From Isoptericola dokdonensis DS-3 (GTDB lineage Bacteria > Actinomycetota > Actinomycetes > Actinomycetales > Cellulomonadaceae), in assembly GCF_001636295.1 (NCBI RefSeq), contig NZ_CP014209.1:3100001-3164000 (forward strand): a stretch of DNA of 64,000 bases, in the 5' to 3' direction. Position 1 is the stretch's first letter; each line of letters begins with the position of its first letter. A program made the translations under genes and the position numbers. The notes under the pieces are model-generated. The model was not told the origin of the DNA. It saw only the letters and a list, made by a program, of their open reading frames with translations, and searched no databases. Below are positions 7,169 through 15,100 of this stretch, piece by piece.

Positions 7169-8386
7169 TCACTCCGTTTTCCCTTCCGGGACGCCCGACG
7201 ACGACGCCTGGGTGACGAGCTGGTCGATCACCGTCCGCAGGTCCGGGGCGACGTGGGTCCGCTTCACGTAGTGCCGCACCGTGGTGCCCTCGTCAGCGTG
7301 CCCGAGCAGCGCGGTCGCGTTGGCGATCGTGGTCGAGTTGGCGACCTGGGTGGCGACGGTGCGGCGGAAGTCGTGCGGTGTGACCTTGGTGCCGATGGCG
7401 GCCTGCGCGTCGCGGAGCTGGTCGCGGATCCGGCTCGGCGAACGCGGCGTAGCGCTGGTGGACGGGAACACCAGAGCGTCCGGCCCGCCGTCGAGCCCGA
7501 GGTCCAATGCCTCGGTGATGGCCGCGACGACGAAGTCTGGCAGGGTGATGGTCCGGCGTGACGAGTCCGACTTGGGCTTCGACTGCCGCAGCAACCGCCC
7601 CTCGACCCGGACCACGGTGCCCGTCACGGTGAGCGTCGGGATCAGAGCCTCGAGGTCGAGGTCCGCCTCCCGCAGCGCCAGGCACTCACCGATCCGCAGG
7701 CCGGTGCCGAGCATCGTGTCCACGATCTGCGGCAGCAGCGTGACGTTCCGCCGACCGCGGGGGAGCGCGGGACGGTCCTCCCACTCCCGCACGGCCTTGC
7801 GCAGCAGCGCGATGTCCTCCAGCCCGAGCGCACGGACCTCGGCCCGCCGCGGCTTGCGCACCGTCACGGCGTCCCGCACCGGGTTGAACGGCGCGGCCCC
7901 GTACCGGACGCACATCATCATGACCTGCGACAGCACGTTGCGAGCCTGGCGGGCGGTGTCGAACTTTTGCGCCGAACTCAACGCCATGAGCACCCGGTTC
8001 ACCGCGACAGGCGTCACCTCCCGCACCCGCAGCGCTCCGAACGCCGGACGGAGGTCCCGCTCCAACACGCCGAGATACGTCGCGAGCGACTGCGGCGTGA
8101 TCTGCCCCTCGACCCGCTTCTCTGACACCCACTGGTCGAAGACGACCGTCATCCGGGACTCCGGCGTGATCGCGGCGCCACCGCTGGTCGTGCCGTCCGT
8201 GCTCGCACGGTGCAGCTTGTCCTCCAAGCGACGCTGCGCAGCGGCACCGGACGGCCCGCGGGCCTCGTACTTGTGCAGCACCCCGGTGAAGTCGCGGTAC
8301 AGCGCCTGAGCCCGCCAGACGCCGGGGGAGATCTCACGGCGGCGAATCTGCCCCCAGCGTCCCGGCTCGATGGGCTTGCGCGGCAC
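7169..8386 (-). CDS. int: Tyrosine recombinase (AICE integrase)
   Basis: 405 residues, the size of pSAM2-type integrases. The N-terminal third is a basic arm-binding and SAM-like core-binding region. The catalytic domain shows the arginine in LGTGLRIGECLAL (about 252), a beta-hairpin lysine (KPKSD), HDFRR (about 345), LLGHAD and the nucleophile in VRHYVKR (about 376). It catalyses site-specific recombination between the element and the tRNA-Ser 3' end. The stop lies 59 bases from the attL core, and the excisionase gene ends just upstream (3-base gap), so both are likely on one transcript. No truncation is visible, so it should be functional. Confidence 0.95.
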   Translation of the reverse strand: MPRKPIEPGRWGQIRRREISPGVWRAQALYRDFTGVLHKYEARGPSGAAAQRRLEDKLHRASTDGTTSGGAAITPESRMTVVFDQWVSEKRVEGQITPQSLATYLGVLERDLRPAFGALRVREVTPVAVNRVLMALSSAQKFDTARQARNVLSQVMMMCVRYGAAPFNPVRDAVTVRKPRRAEVRALGLEDIALLRKAVREWEDRPALPRGRRNVTLLPQIVDTMLGTGLRIGECLALREADLDLEALIPTLTVTGTVVRVEGRLLRQSKPKSDSSRRTITLPDFVVAAITEALDLGLDGGPDALVFPSTSATPRSPSRIRDQLRDAQAAIGTKVTPHDFRRTVATQVANSTTIANATALLGHADEGTTVRHYVKRTHVAPDLRTVIDQLVTQASSSGVPEGKTE

Positions 8387-8389
8387 GGC

Positions 8390-8617
8390 TCAGCCCACCG
8401 CGCGGTCGTCGGTGACGCGATCCAACCACGCCTCGACGTCGTCGGGCCGGTAGCGCAGCCGAGCGCCGACACGGACCACGTTCGGCCCACCACCGCGGCT
8501 CGACCACGCGTACACGCAATGCAGGCTCACGCCCAGGTAGTCGGCCAGCTCGTCCGGCGTCATCAGGCGCCGACGGGTGGACGTCCGGTCGATCTGGCTC
8601 ACGCTCGTGGTGCTCAT
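8390..8617 (-). CDS. xis: Excisionase-type HTH protein
   Basis: 75 residues with a MerR-like winged helix (HTH_17): MTPDELADYLGVSLHCVYAWSSRG, then a wing GARLRYRPDDVEAWL. Proteins of this type bind and bend DNA near att sites and steer the integrase toward excision. Placed three bases upstream of int on the same strand, as in pSAM2 and relatives. The 187 bp upstream (8618-8804) has no gene I can support; it contains an isolated tRNA T-arm-like hairpin at 8772-8788. Confidence 0.88.
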   Translation of the reverse strand: MSTTSVSQIDRTSTRRRLMTPDELADYLGVSLHCVYAWSSRGGGPNVVRVGARLRYRPDDVEAWLDRVTDDRAVG

Positions 8618-8804
8618 GGCTCTTCCTCCTACGTCGTCGTGGTGGACCTGCAGATCACTTCTTCGAATGTCTTAGCTCGGGTCTGGACCGGTGAGCTAGC
8701 GTCATGCCAGCCCGCCCAAGGCGCACCCAAGAGGTAAAGGCGCGTCCTGCCCGCAGTTGGAGAGGGTGGTTGCCCGTTCGAGCCGGGCCGGGTCCAGGAG
8801 TCCC

Positions 8805-10364
8805 TCATGCTGCGGGCGTGATCGGGACTTCACCGCCGCGGGTGCGCGCCTTCCACTGGGCGTACTCGCGAGCACGCGCGGCTGCGGCGTCGGCGAGAGC
8901 CTTGTCGCCCGGGTTGGTCCAGCCGGTGCCGGCGTAGGTCCAATGCCCGATGACGAGCGTCGTGTCCTCGTCGTCGGCGAGCAGGCGGTTCTCGAGGTCG
9001 GCGGTGTCCATCGGTGTGCCGTCGCGATCGGCGTCGGCCTTGAGCTTCTGGAACCTGGCACGGGCCCGGCGGAGTCGTCCGAGGGGGATGGAGTAGCGGC
9101 GCGACTTGCTGGAGAAGTGGCCGCGGAAGCCGAGCATGTGCGCCCACTTGGTCAAAAGCCGGTAGGGGCTGTCAGCGCACTGCCCGCACAGGCAGCCGTC
9201 GTCGTCCTCGGGGTCCGGGCCGGCGAGCCCACGGCACGCGGTACGGGCGCGTTCGGCAAGCCACCGGCAGGTGCGGATGAGGCGCTGGTGGTGCGGTCGC
9301 GGCGCGGACGGGTCGGTGCCGGTGCCCTTGGTGGAGTACTTGGCGAGGTAACCGGCTACCTGTTCGGGGCGCAGGTCGTCGGTGCCGTCGTCGTTGTCCG
9401 GCACGCCGGAGCGCACGCACCGCACGTCGAGCTGCTTGCCAAAGCGGAGCAGGCGCGGGACGTCGCCGCCGTCGACCGGGGGAGCGGTGACCACGACGGA
9501 CCGGGCGGCGTCCTTGGCGGCCTGGGCCAGGGTCTTGCCGTCGAGGGGTGCGGGGGAGCCGGGGCCGTCGGGTCCGTCGAGGCGGATGAGGGCGTGGAAG
9601 TGCACGAGGCCGCGCACCTGGTATTCGGCGACCTTGGCGAACTGCACCGAGGCGACGTCGCGCAGGGCGGACTCGGGGACGCCGAGGCGGTCGGCGACCT
9701 GGCGGCGTAGGGCGATGGTGAAGCGGCGCCACAGCTCGGGGGCGTGCCACTGCCACACGACGGCGGAGTGCCAGTCGTAACAGGCCTCGCACAGTGGCCC
9801 GCCCACGAGGGGGTCGGTGTCGGAGTGCTGGGCGGTGCACGAGCGGGGGCGGCCGTGCGGGCAGACGCCGGTGCCGTGGGGGCGGCAGCGTCCGCCGCCG
9901 CGCTTGCCTCCGGTGCCGTGGACGTGCCCGAACGACGGCGCGGTGAGGGTCGCGAAGACGAGCGGGTTGTCCGCGACGGTGTCGGGGACGGTCTTGCCGC
10001 CGAGCAGGCCTGCGCGGATCATCTCGAACGTGTCGCGGGCGTACACGCGGGAGCAGGCGGGGCAGACGGACTCGCGTCGGTTGCCGCATGCCCGGTACAG
10101 GGTGGCGAGCGGGGCGTCGGCGGAGCTGAACTGCGACAGCACCTCGCCCGTCGCCGCGTCGATCGTCGTCGAGGTGCCCTGCAGCCGGATGGGGTGGGAG
10201 CAGTAGCCGGTGAGGGCAGCCGCTTCGGCGAAGGCGCCCGTCGTGCGGTCGCGCAGGCGGGCCACGATTCCAGCAGCCTGCGCGTCCGTGAGGTCGACCA
10301 GGTCGAGAGGGACCTCGGGGGAATGCCCCCAGAAGCCCTCAGCCGTCGCCGTGGCCGCGTTCAT
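8805..10364 (-). CDS. repSA: RepSA-like replication initiator
   Basis: 519 residues from the ATG at 10364, which overlaps the stop of the translocase gene (TGATG). The open frame extends far upstream but is antisense-like there. The N-terminal half has paired CxxC motifs (VCPACSRVY and others) of a zinc-binding region. The core has LVHFHALIRLDG, the metal-binding HUH-type motif, and AGYLAKYSTKG, whose tyrosines would include the nicking nucleophile. RepSA proteins start rolling-circle replication of the excised circle before transfer. The double-strand origin should lie in or near this gene; I could not locate it. Confidence 0.88.
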   Translation of the reverse strand: MNAATATAEGFWGHSPEVPLDLVDLTDAQAAGIVARLRDRTTGAFAEAAALTGYCSHPIRLQGTSTTIDAATGEVLSQFSSADAPLATLYRACGNRRESVCPACSRVYARDTFEMIRAGLLGGKTVPDTVADNPLVFATLTAPSFGHVHGTGGKRGGGRCRPHGTGVCPHGRPRSCTAQHSDTDPLVGGPLCEACYDWHSAVVWQWHAPELWRRFTIALRRQVADRLGVPESALRDVASVQFAKVAEYQVRGLVHFHALIRLDGPDGPGSPAPLDGKTLAQAAKDAARSVVVTAPPVDGGDVPRLLRFGKQLDVRCVRSGVPDNDDGTDDLRPEQVAGYLAKYSTKGTGTDPSAPRPHHQRLIRTCRWLAERARTACRGLAGPDPEDDDGCLCGQCADSPYRLLTKWAHMLGFRGHFSSKSRRYSIPLGRLRRARARFQKLKADADRDGTPMDTADLENRLLADDEDTTLVIGHWTYAGTGWTNPGDKALADAAAARAREYAQWKARTRGGEVPITPAA

Positions 10365-11857
10365 CAGGCGACCTCGGCGTCCCGCTCGACGGTCGACCTG
10401 CGGGGGGATCGCTTGCGCGGCGTTCGCGGACGCGGCGCCGTCTCGACGGGCTCGCCCGGAGCACCCGCCGGGACATCGTTGCCCACGGGGGAGCCCGCCT
10501 CGGCTTCGGTGGGCAGCGGGGGAACGGGCGGTGCCGGGTAGGTGGCGGCGACCATGCGGATGAAGTCGTCGGCCCAGTAGTCCGCGCGCACCCGTTCGAC
10601 GTGGCCGTCGTCCCCGACGAGGTACCCGGCGCCGGGCATGGTGGCCGCGACGTGGTGTGCGGGCGCGGCAGCGGCCATGCCTTCTCCGAGGACCATGCGC
10701 GTCTCGGACGCCGACGCGAGTCGTAGCGCGATCGTCTGGGTGAACAGTTCCCGCATGCCCACGGTCTCCTTGCGCGGGTCCTGCACGAACGCGACGACCA
10801 TGACCCCGAACGCGCGCCCCTGCGTCAGGATCAGCTTCAGCAGCGTTGCGGCCTCGTTGACGACGTCCTTGGAGGCGTAGGCGGTCAGCACGGCGAGTTC
10901 GTCGATCATCAGCACGTGGACGGGATCGCCCGGTGTCGGGGTGAACGAGCGCGACAGGCCACGCATGAGGCTCTGCCGGTCGACGATGACGCGGTGCAGG
11001 TCCGCGAGGAGCCGGACGGCGTCGGGCTCGTTCATGGCGACGTGGGAGAACATCGGCGCGCCGACCGCGACCTCGACGCCGCCCTTGAGGTCGACGCCCC
11101 ACAGCTGCACCATCCCGGCGTGCGAGGCCGGAGCGAGGTTCCCGGCGATGCCCCAGAAGATCGACCCCTTCCCTGATCCGGAGCGGCCGACGACGAGGGT
11201 GTGCCGGGCTGTGAGATCGAGGCGCCAGGGTGATCCGTCCGAGGTGCGCCCGAGGGTGACCGCGCCAGTCTCGATCGCGGACGGGATGACCGGCAGGGTC
11301 GGCACGTGCAGCAGCTCGCGCATCGTCAAGACCAGCTCGAGCCACCCGCCGCCGATCCGGCGAGTCTCGACCGCCTCGGCACCGACCGACGTCGCAATGG
11401 CTTCGGCCGCGGCGGCGACGTCGTCGACGGTGTGCCCGACGCGGGCCCGGACCCGGAAGGTGAGCGTGTTCCCCGAGGTGCGCACACGCCGCAGGCGGGG
11501 GATCACCCGTGCCCCGTCGTCGGAGTCCGAGGTCGCCAGGCCGCAGCGGTCGGCAATCGTCGACCACCGCTTGCGCAGGTGACGTCGCCATCCGCGGCGC
11601 CGGATCGGCCCACCGAGCACCGCCTCGTAGGTCAGCGGGTGCACGACGGACCAGACCGCGCGCAGCAGGCAGAACGCCGGGACGCACCAGATGACCGCGT
11701 AGCCGGCGAGGCGCTGGTCGAGGATGAGCAGGACGTTGCCCAGCACGACGCAGGCCAGCAGCAGCCGCCAGGACCGCAGCGTCCACCAGACCAGATGCCA
11801 CGCCGCCCCCGCGACAGTCCGGGTGACGGCCCACGCCGTGCCGAGCGCGTCCATCAC
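10364..11857 (-). CDS. traSA: FtsK/SpoIIIE-like DNA translocase (TraSA type)
   Basis: 497 residues. Two membrane segments lie around 15-70 (WWTLRSWRLLLACVVLGNVL). The motor domain has Walker A GRSGSGKGS near 222, Walker B VLMIDELAVL near 318 and a FTQTIALRLASASETRMVLG segment typical of FtsK-type proteins. The C-terminal tail is Pro- and Arg-rich. In actinomycetes one such ATPase moves double-stranded DNA between mycelia or cells at a clt site. It overlaps the small upstream gene by four bases and the rep gene downstream by one, so expression is coupled. FtsK-type rather than relaxase/T4SS transfer defines the AICE class. Confidence 0.92.
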   Translation of the reverse strand: MMDALGTAWAVTRTVAGAAWHLVWWTLRSWRLLLACVVLGNVLLILDQRLAGYAVIWCVPAFCLLRAVWSVVHPLTYEAVLGGPIRRRGWRRHLRKRWSTIADRCGLATSDSDDGARVIPRLRRVRTSGNTLTFRVRARVGHTVDDVAAAAEAIATSVGAEAVETRRIGGGWLELVLTMRELLHVPTLPVIPSAIETGAVTLGRTSDGSPWRLDLTARHTLVVGRSGSGKGSIFWGIAGNLAPASHAGMVQLWGVDLKGGVEVAVGAPMFSHVAMNEPDAVRLLADLHRVIVDRQSLMRGLSRSFTPTPGDPVHVLMIDELAVLTAYASKDVVNEAATLLKLILTQGRAFGVMVVAFVQDPRKETVGMRELFTQTIALRLASASETRMVLGEGMAAAAPAHHVAATMPGAGYLVGDDGHVERVRADYWADDFIRMVAATYPAPPVPPLPTEAEAGSPVGNDVPAGAPGEPVETAPRPRTPRKRSPRRSTVERDAEVA

Positions 11858-12219
11858 GCCGCCTCCACCCCATCAGACGGACGGTCGTCGAGGTCGTCCC
11901 ACCACGGCTCGGTCGGAGGGAACGCGCGCACCGGTCGGACCAGCTCGCCCGCGTAGTGCACCGCGAACCGCGGCTCGACCCCGGACATCGAGGACCACAC
12001 CGTGAACCCTCGGGAATGGTCCTCGGGCGGGTACTCGGTCACCTCGCCCAGGGACAGCAGCCGGGCCAGGTGCTCCGCATCCGCCTGGTTGTCGACGTGC
12101 ACGCTCACGCACGTGCGTCCCAGCGCGAGGTAGCCGACCCGGCCGCCGACCCACTCGACCAGGTCCCCGGCGACCTGCAGCAGCTCCGCAGGCGCGAGCC
12201 CGCCCGTGGCCGCGGACAT
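11854..12219 (-). CDS. Small element protein of unknown function (spread/transfer region)
   Basis: 121 residues starting MSAATGGLAPAELLQ at 12219, where the ATG overlaps the stop of the Pra-like gene (TGATG). Longer upstream extensions of the frame are shadows of that gene. A central segment (YLALGRTCVSVHVDNQADAEHLARLLSL) looks like an alpha/beta fold; no transmembrane helix or catalytic motif is visible. It sits between pra-like and tra genes with overlaps on both sides, a position often held by small uncharacterised AICE proteins. I do not recognise the family. Confidence 0.75.
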   Translation of the reverse strand: MSAATGGLAPAELLQVAGDLVEWVGGRVGYLALGRTCVSVHVDNQADAEHLARLLSLGEVTEYPPEDHSRGFTVWSSMSGVEPRFAVHYAGELVRPVRAFPPTEPWWDDLDDRPSDGVEAA

Positions 12220-12653
12220 CAGGCCGCCGCCTTCGCCGTGGGCGGCTTCGCGTCGGTGCGGTCCTGCCCAGGAGCGACCATGCCGCTGGCCCGGAACGAC
12301 CATGACAGGCGCGGGCGCGGACCAGAGTCGTCGATCCAGGGCAGCGCCGTCAGGCCGGTGAACTCCACGGGCGTCCACGGCAGGGGAGAGGTGTTCTTCG
12401 GCGGCACCGGCTGGACCTCGGCCGCGAACTTCACGCTCACGCCGATGTCCTTGCGGTTCGCGTCGTCGTCAGCGTCGATGACCGTGCACTGCCACAACGG
12501 CAGCCCGGTCTCCTTGTCACGCTGCTGCGGACGCGAGCCGTCGGCCCGCTTCTCGCCGTTGAAGTCCGCGACCGGCTCCACGTAGCCGCGCAGGAACGCC
12601 CCGTTGGGGAAGACCATCGCGTGAGCGATGGGGAAACGCTTGGCGAGTGCCAT
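12219..12653 (-). CDS. pra: Pra-like activator of replication, integration and excision
   Basis: 144 residues, all-beta in appearance: MALAKRFPIAHAMVFPNGAF, YVEPVADFNGEK, RDKETGLPLWQCTVIDADDDA, then a proline strand and WSFRASGM. This order (FPxGAF, EPVxDF, RDKxTGxxxWQ, FRA) matches a family usually named plasmid replication, integration and excision activator in AICEs; in pSAM2 Pra switches on rep, xis and int expression. First gene of the leftward backbone operon, facing the GntR repressor across a region with repeated operator-like boxes. The family assignment is from memory of the motif order, so moderate confidence. Confidence 0.65.
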   Translation of the reverse strand: MALAKRFPIAHAMVFPNGAFLRGYVEPVADFNGEKRADGSRPQQRDKETGLPLWQCTVIDADDDANRKDIGVSVKFAAEVQPVPPKNTSPLPWTPVEFTGLTALPWIDDSGPRPRLSWSFRASGMVAPGQDRTDAKPPTAKAAA

Positions 12654-12674
12654 GGTCTGACTCCCTGCATCTCG

Positions 12675-12740
12675 TGACTAGGTTGACTAGCCATGTGGTT
12701 GGACTCACTCAGGATGCACGGCTTGACTAGTCATGTCAAC
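12675..12740. promoter_or_regulatory. Candidate GntR (KorSA-like) operator cluster
   Basis: TTGACTAGCCATGT at 12683-12696 and TTGACTAGTCATGT at 12723-12736 share 13 of 14 bases and are spaced exactly 40 bp, about four helical turns. The second contains the perfect palindrome TGACTAGTCA, and another TGACTAG lies just before the first (12675-12681). The cluster sits between the leftward pra-rep-tra operon and the rightward GntR gene. Confidence 0.6.
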
Positions 12741-12794
12741 GGACTGGGCAAGGTTGGCTGACTTGGATGGACAACGCGCTCTAGGGTGGACGGC

Positions 12795-13640
12795 ATGAGT
12801 CTCGATCCCGACGACCCGCGACCGCCCTACCTCCAGGTGGCGACGGCGCTCCGCGCTGCGATCCTCACGCGCAAGATCGAGCCGGGGGACAAGCTGCCCA
12901 GCCAGAACGAGCTGGCCGAGCGCTATGGCGTCTCGCGGATGACGATCCAGCAGGCGTTGCGTGTCCTCAAGGACGAGTCGCTTGTCGTCTCCCGCCAGGG
13001 AAGCGGCGTCTTCGCGCGCGAACGCACGGAGAAGCCCGTGGGCCTCCGACCGCACATCGAGAAGGCGTTCGAGGCCGACGAGGTCAGCATCGACTTCCTC
13101 GGCTACACCGCCGAGACTTTGCACGGCGCGATCGCCGAACCGCTCGACAAGATCCGCGCGGGCCGGCTCACGCCGAAGTCGATCCGGATCCGCATCCTCG
13201 TCTCCGACATGACCCAGCCCCTCGCCCTGCCCGTGGCGGTCGACGGCCTCGAGCGCGACTCGGCCGCTGCGCGTGCTCGCATGAACGACCTCAGTACCCG
13301 CTACATCGGCGGTGTCACGGACGCCGTTCAGGAGCTCGCAGACCTCGGTCTGGTCCCGGACGCCACTGTTGAAACGCGCCGGTTCACTGCGGCCCCAATG
13401 TTCAAGGCGTATGTCATCAACGGTGCCGATGCCTTCTTTGGCTACTACCCGGTCGTCAAGCACGACGTCCGGACCTCGGGCCGTCAGGTCTCCATCTACG
13501 ACCCCATGGGCAAGGACACCGTCCTGTTCCACTGGACCGACGACGGCGACATCGAGGCCGTCGACACGCAGTTCGTCATCGAGACCCGCAACTGGTTCGA
13601 CAGCGTCTGGAACACCATCGCCGTCGAGGATGCCCAGTGA
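12795..13640 (+). CDS. GntR-family regulator (KorSA-like repressor of the element)
   Basis: 281 residues from the ATG at 12795 (a GTG three codons earlier is possible). The N-terminal winged helix is a typical GntR domain: PPYLQVATALRAAILTRKI, LPSQNELAERYGVSRMTIQQALRVL, GSGVFARE. The rest does not look like a standard UTRA ligand domain. In pSAM2 the GntR protein KorSA represses pra and itself, holding the element integrated. The divergent position opposite pra and the repeated boxes in the spacer fit this. It overlaps the HAD gene by four bases (GTGA), so the two are coupled. Confidence 0.85.
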   Translation: MSLDPDDPRPPYLQVATALRAAILTRKIEPGDKLPSQNELAERYGVSRMTIQQALRVLKDESLVVSRQGSGVFARERTEKPVGLRPHIEKAFEADEVSIDFLGYTAETLHGAIAEPLDKIRAGRLTPKSIRIRILVSDMTQPLALPVAVDGLERDSAAARARMNDLSTRYIGGVTDAVQELADLGLVPDATVETRRFTAAPMFKAYVINGADAFFGYYPVVKHDVRTSGRQVSIYDPMGKDTVLFHWTDDGDIEAVDTQFVIETRNWFDSVWNTIAVEDAQ

Positions 13641-14299
13641 CCGACGCCCGCACGCTGCTGTGGTCCGCCCGCGCCGTCCTCCTCGACTTCGACGGACCCG
13701 TCACACCACTCATGCCCGCCCCGCTCAACATGCAGGCTGCCGACGCAGCGCGCGCAGCTTTGGCCTGTCACTGCCTCCCGCCTGCCGAGATTCGCAATAC
13801 CTCCGACCACCTCGCGATCATCCGCTGGGCCGGCGCCTACGCGCCAAACGCGCTGCCGGACGTCGAAGCGGCGTGCATCGAAGCCGAGGTCGAGGCAGCC
13901 CGAACGTCGGAGCCGACCGCTGGCGCGCACGAGCTGATCGCGGCTCTCAACCACGCCGGCGTGCCCGTTGTCATCGTCACAAATAACGCCGCTAGTTCGG
14001 CACGCACCTACCTCAACCGATTCGACCTAGCGGAGCGAGTCCTAGACATTGTCGGCCGCCCAGAGCGCAGGCCCGACCTAATGAAGCCAAACAAGCATAT
14101 GGTCGAGGAAGCTTTACGGACCACAGGTGCCACTCGCGGAGAAACCCTGCTGATTGGAGATTCCGTTTCGGACATAGAGGTCGCGCATGCGGCAGGACTG
14201 CAATCACTTGGCTACGCAAAGAACATGCTCCGGGGCCAGGAGCTTTCCGCAGCCGGCGCGGACGCGATGACGAAATCAATCGAGGCGCTGATGCGGTAA
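13637..14299 (+). CDS. HAD-superfamily hydrolase coupled to the GntR gene
   Basis: 220 residues, GTG start overlapping the GntR stop. Motif I is VLLDFDGPVTP (both aspartates present), motif II VIVTNN, motif III the lysines in LMKPNKHM, motif IV LLIGDSVSDIEVA; the cap domain lies between I and II. It should be a phosphatase of a small metabolite or phosphoglycolate-like substrate. HAD genes coupled to GntR regulators recur in actinobacterial integrative elements, so it may tune the regulator's effector, but that is inference. G+C begins to fall inside this gene, marking the edge of the cargo region. Confidence 0.82.
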   Translation: MTDARTLLWSARAVLLDFDGPVTPLMPAPLNMQAADAARAALACHCLPPAEIRNTSDHLAIIRWAGAYAPNALPDVEAACIEAEVEAARTSEPTAGAHELIAALNHAGVPVVIVTNNAASSARTYLNRFDLAERVLDIVGRPERRPDLMKPNKHMVEEALRTTGATRGETLLIGDSVSDIEVAHAAGLQSLGYAKNMLRGQELSAAGADAMTKSIEALMR

Positions 14300-14372
14300 G
14301 CGAGCGACTCTAGCGCTGAATCGCCATCAGCGATGATAGTACTGAGAACAACAAGCAAACGGAAGGGCCATA

Positions 14373-14924
14373 GTGGCTGCAGGACGACCGCAAATACCGG
14401 CAAGAATCAAGCGTCAGGTATTCGTCGAAGCGGGACATCGATGTGCAATACCGACTTGCCGGCAACCCGTCGGGCTCCAGATCCATCACATCGTGCCGTG
14501 GTCACATGTCAAATCGCACGAGTTTGAAAATCTCATTCTGCTCTGCTCGAACTGTCATTCACGGGTAACCAGCAAAGAAATAGATACAAAGGCAGTCCGC
14601 GCGTACAAGACGAACCTTGCGCTCACCAATAATCGTTACGGCGACCTTGAGCGAAGGGTTCTAGAGTACTTCGTCCAGAATCCTGGTGAACGCACCATAA
14701 CGATTGACCTTAGTCAAGAGTTGCTTCTGAAGTACCTCATCGCCGATGGCCTCTTGGTCAAAGCTGGCGAGGCCCGTGGCGCAATCTACTTCGCCACCGA
14801 CGGCCACGACCCTAACTCGGAGGACGCCGATCCAACGATGTTCTATGGACCGTGGAACTGGGAATTGTCAGCCGCCGGTCAGGTGTTCGTCGAGAGCCTT
14901 CGGACAGCTACACCAGTAACTTAA
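14373..14924 (+). CDS. HNH endonuclease-like protein
   Basis: 183 residues from a GTG with GGAAGG upstream. The HNH fold covers about 20-75: CAIPTCR and CSNCH supply two cysteine pairs for structural zinc, LQIHHIVPWS carries the first His pair, and FENLILLCSNCHSRV the Asn and last His. The C-terminal half (ERRVLEYFVQNPG..., then TMFYGPWNWELSAAGQVF) resembles a winged-helix region and is unfamiliar. It likely cuts or nicks DNA. It lies in lower-G+C cargo facing the STAND NTPase gene tail to tail, with a 176-bp gap (14925-15100) in which I see no gene. A defence role is inferred from content and position only. Confidence 0.8.
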   Translation: MAAGRPQIPARIKRQVFVEAGHRCAIPTCRQPVGLQIHHIVPWSHVKSHEFENLILLCSNCHSRVTSKEIDTKAVRAYKTNLALTNNRYGDLERRVLEYFVQNPGERTITIDLSQELLLKYLIADGLLVKAGEARGAIYFATDGHDPNSEDADPTMFYGPWNWELSAAGQVFVESLRTATPVT

Positions 14925-15100
14925 CAGTCGAGAGGTGCTCACGAGTGACAGGATGCAAAGTTGGAAGGTTGCACGTCCAGAATTCGTTCACTCCTGGACT
15001 GCGCCAATACATGCCTGGCTCCTCTGTTTGCCCTCGAGATACTTGAGTCGCGCGGCCGTCGCATACGTTCAACCAGTCGATTTTGCTGGGCCGTGGAACC

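Noticed and set aside
8772..8788. tRNA gene beside xis
   Set aside because: Only a T-arm-like GCCCG-TTCGAGC-CGGGC hairpin is present; no matching acceptor or anticodon arm could be found.
10365..11873. N-terminal extension of the replication initiator frame
   Set aside because: The frame is open but antisense-like across the translocase gene; real similarity starts at the ATG at 10364.
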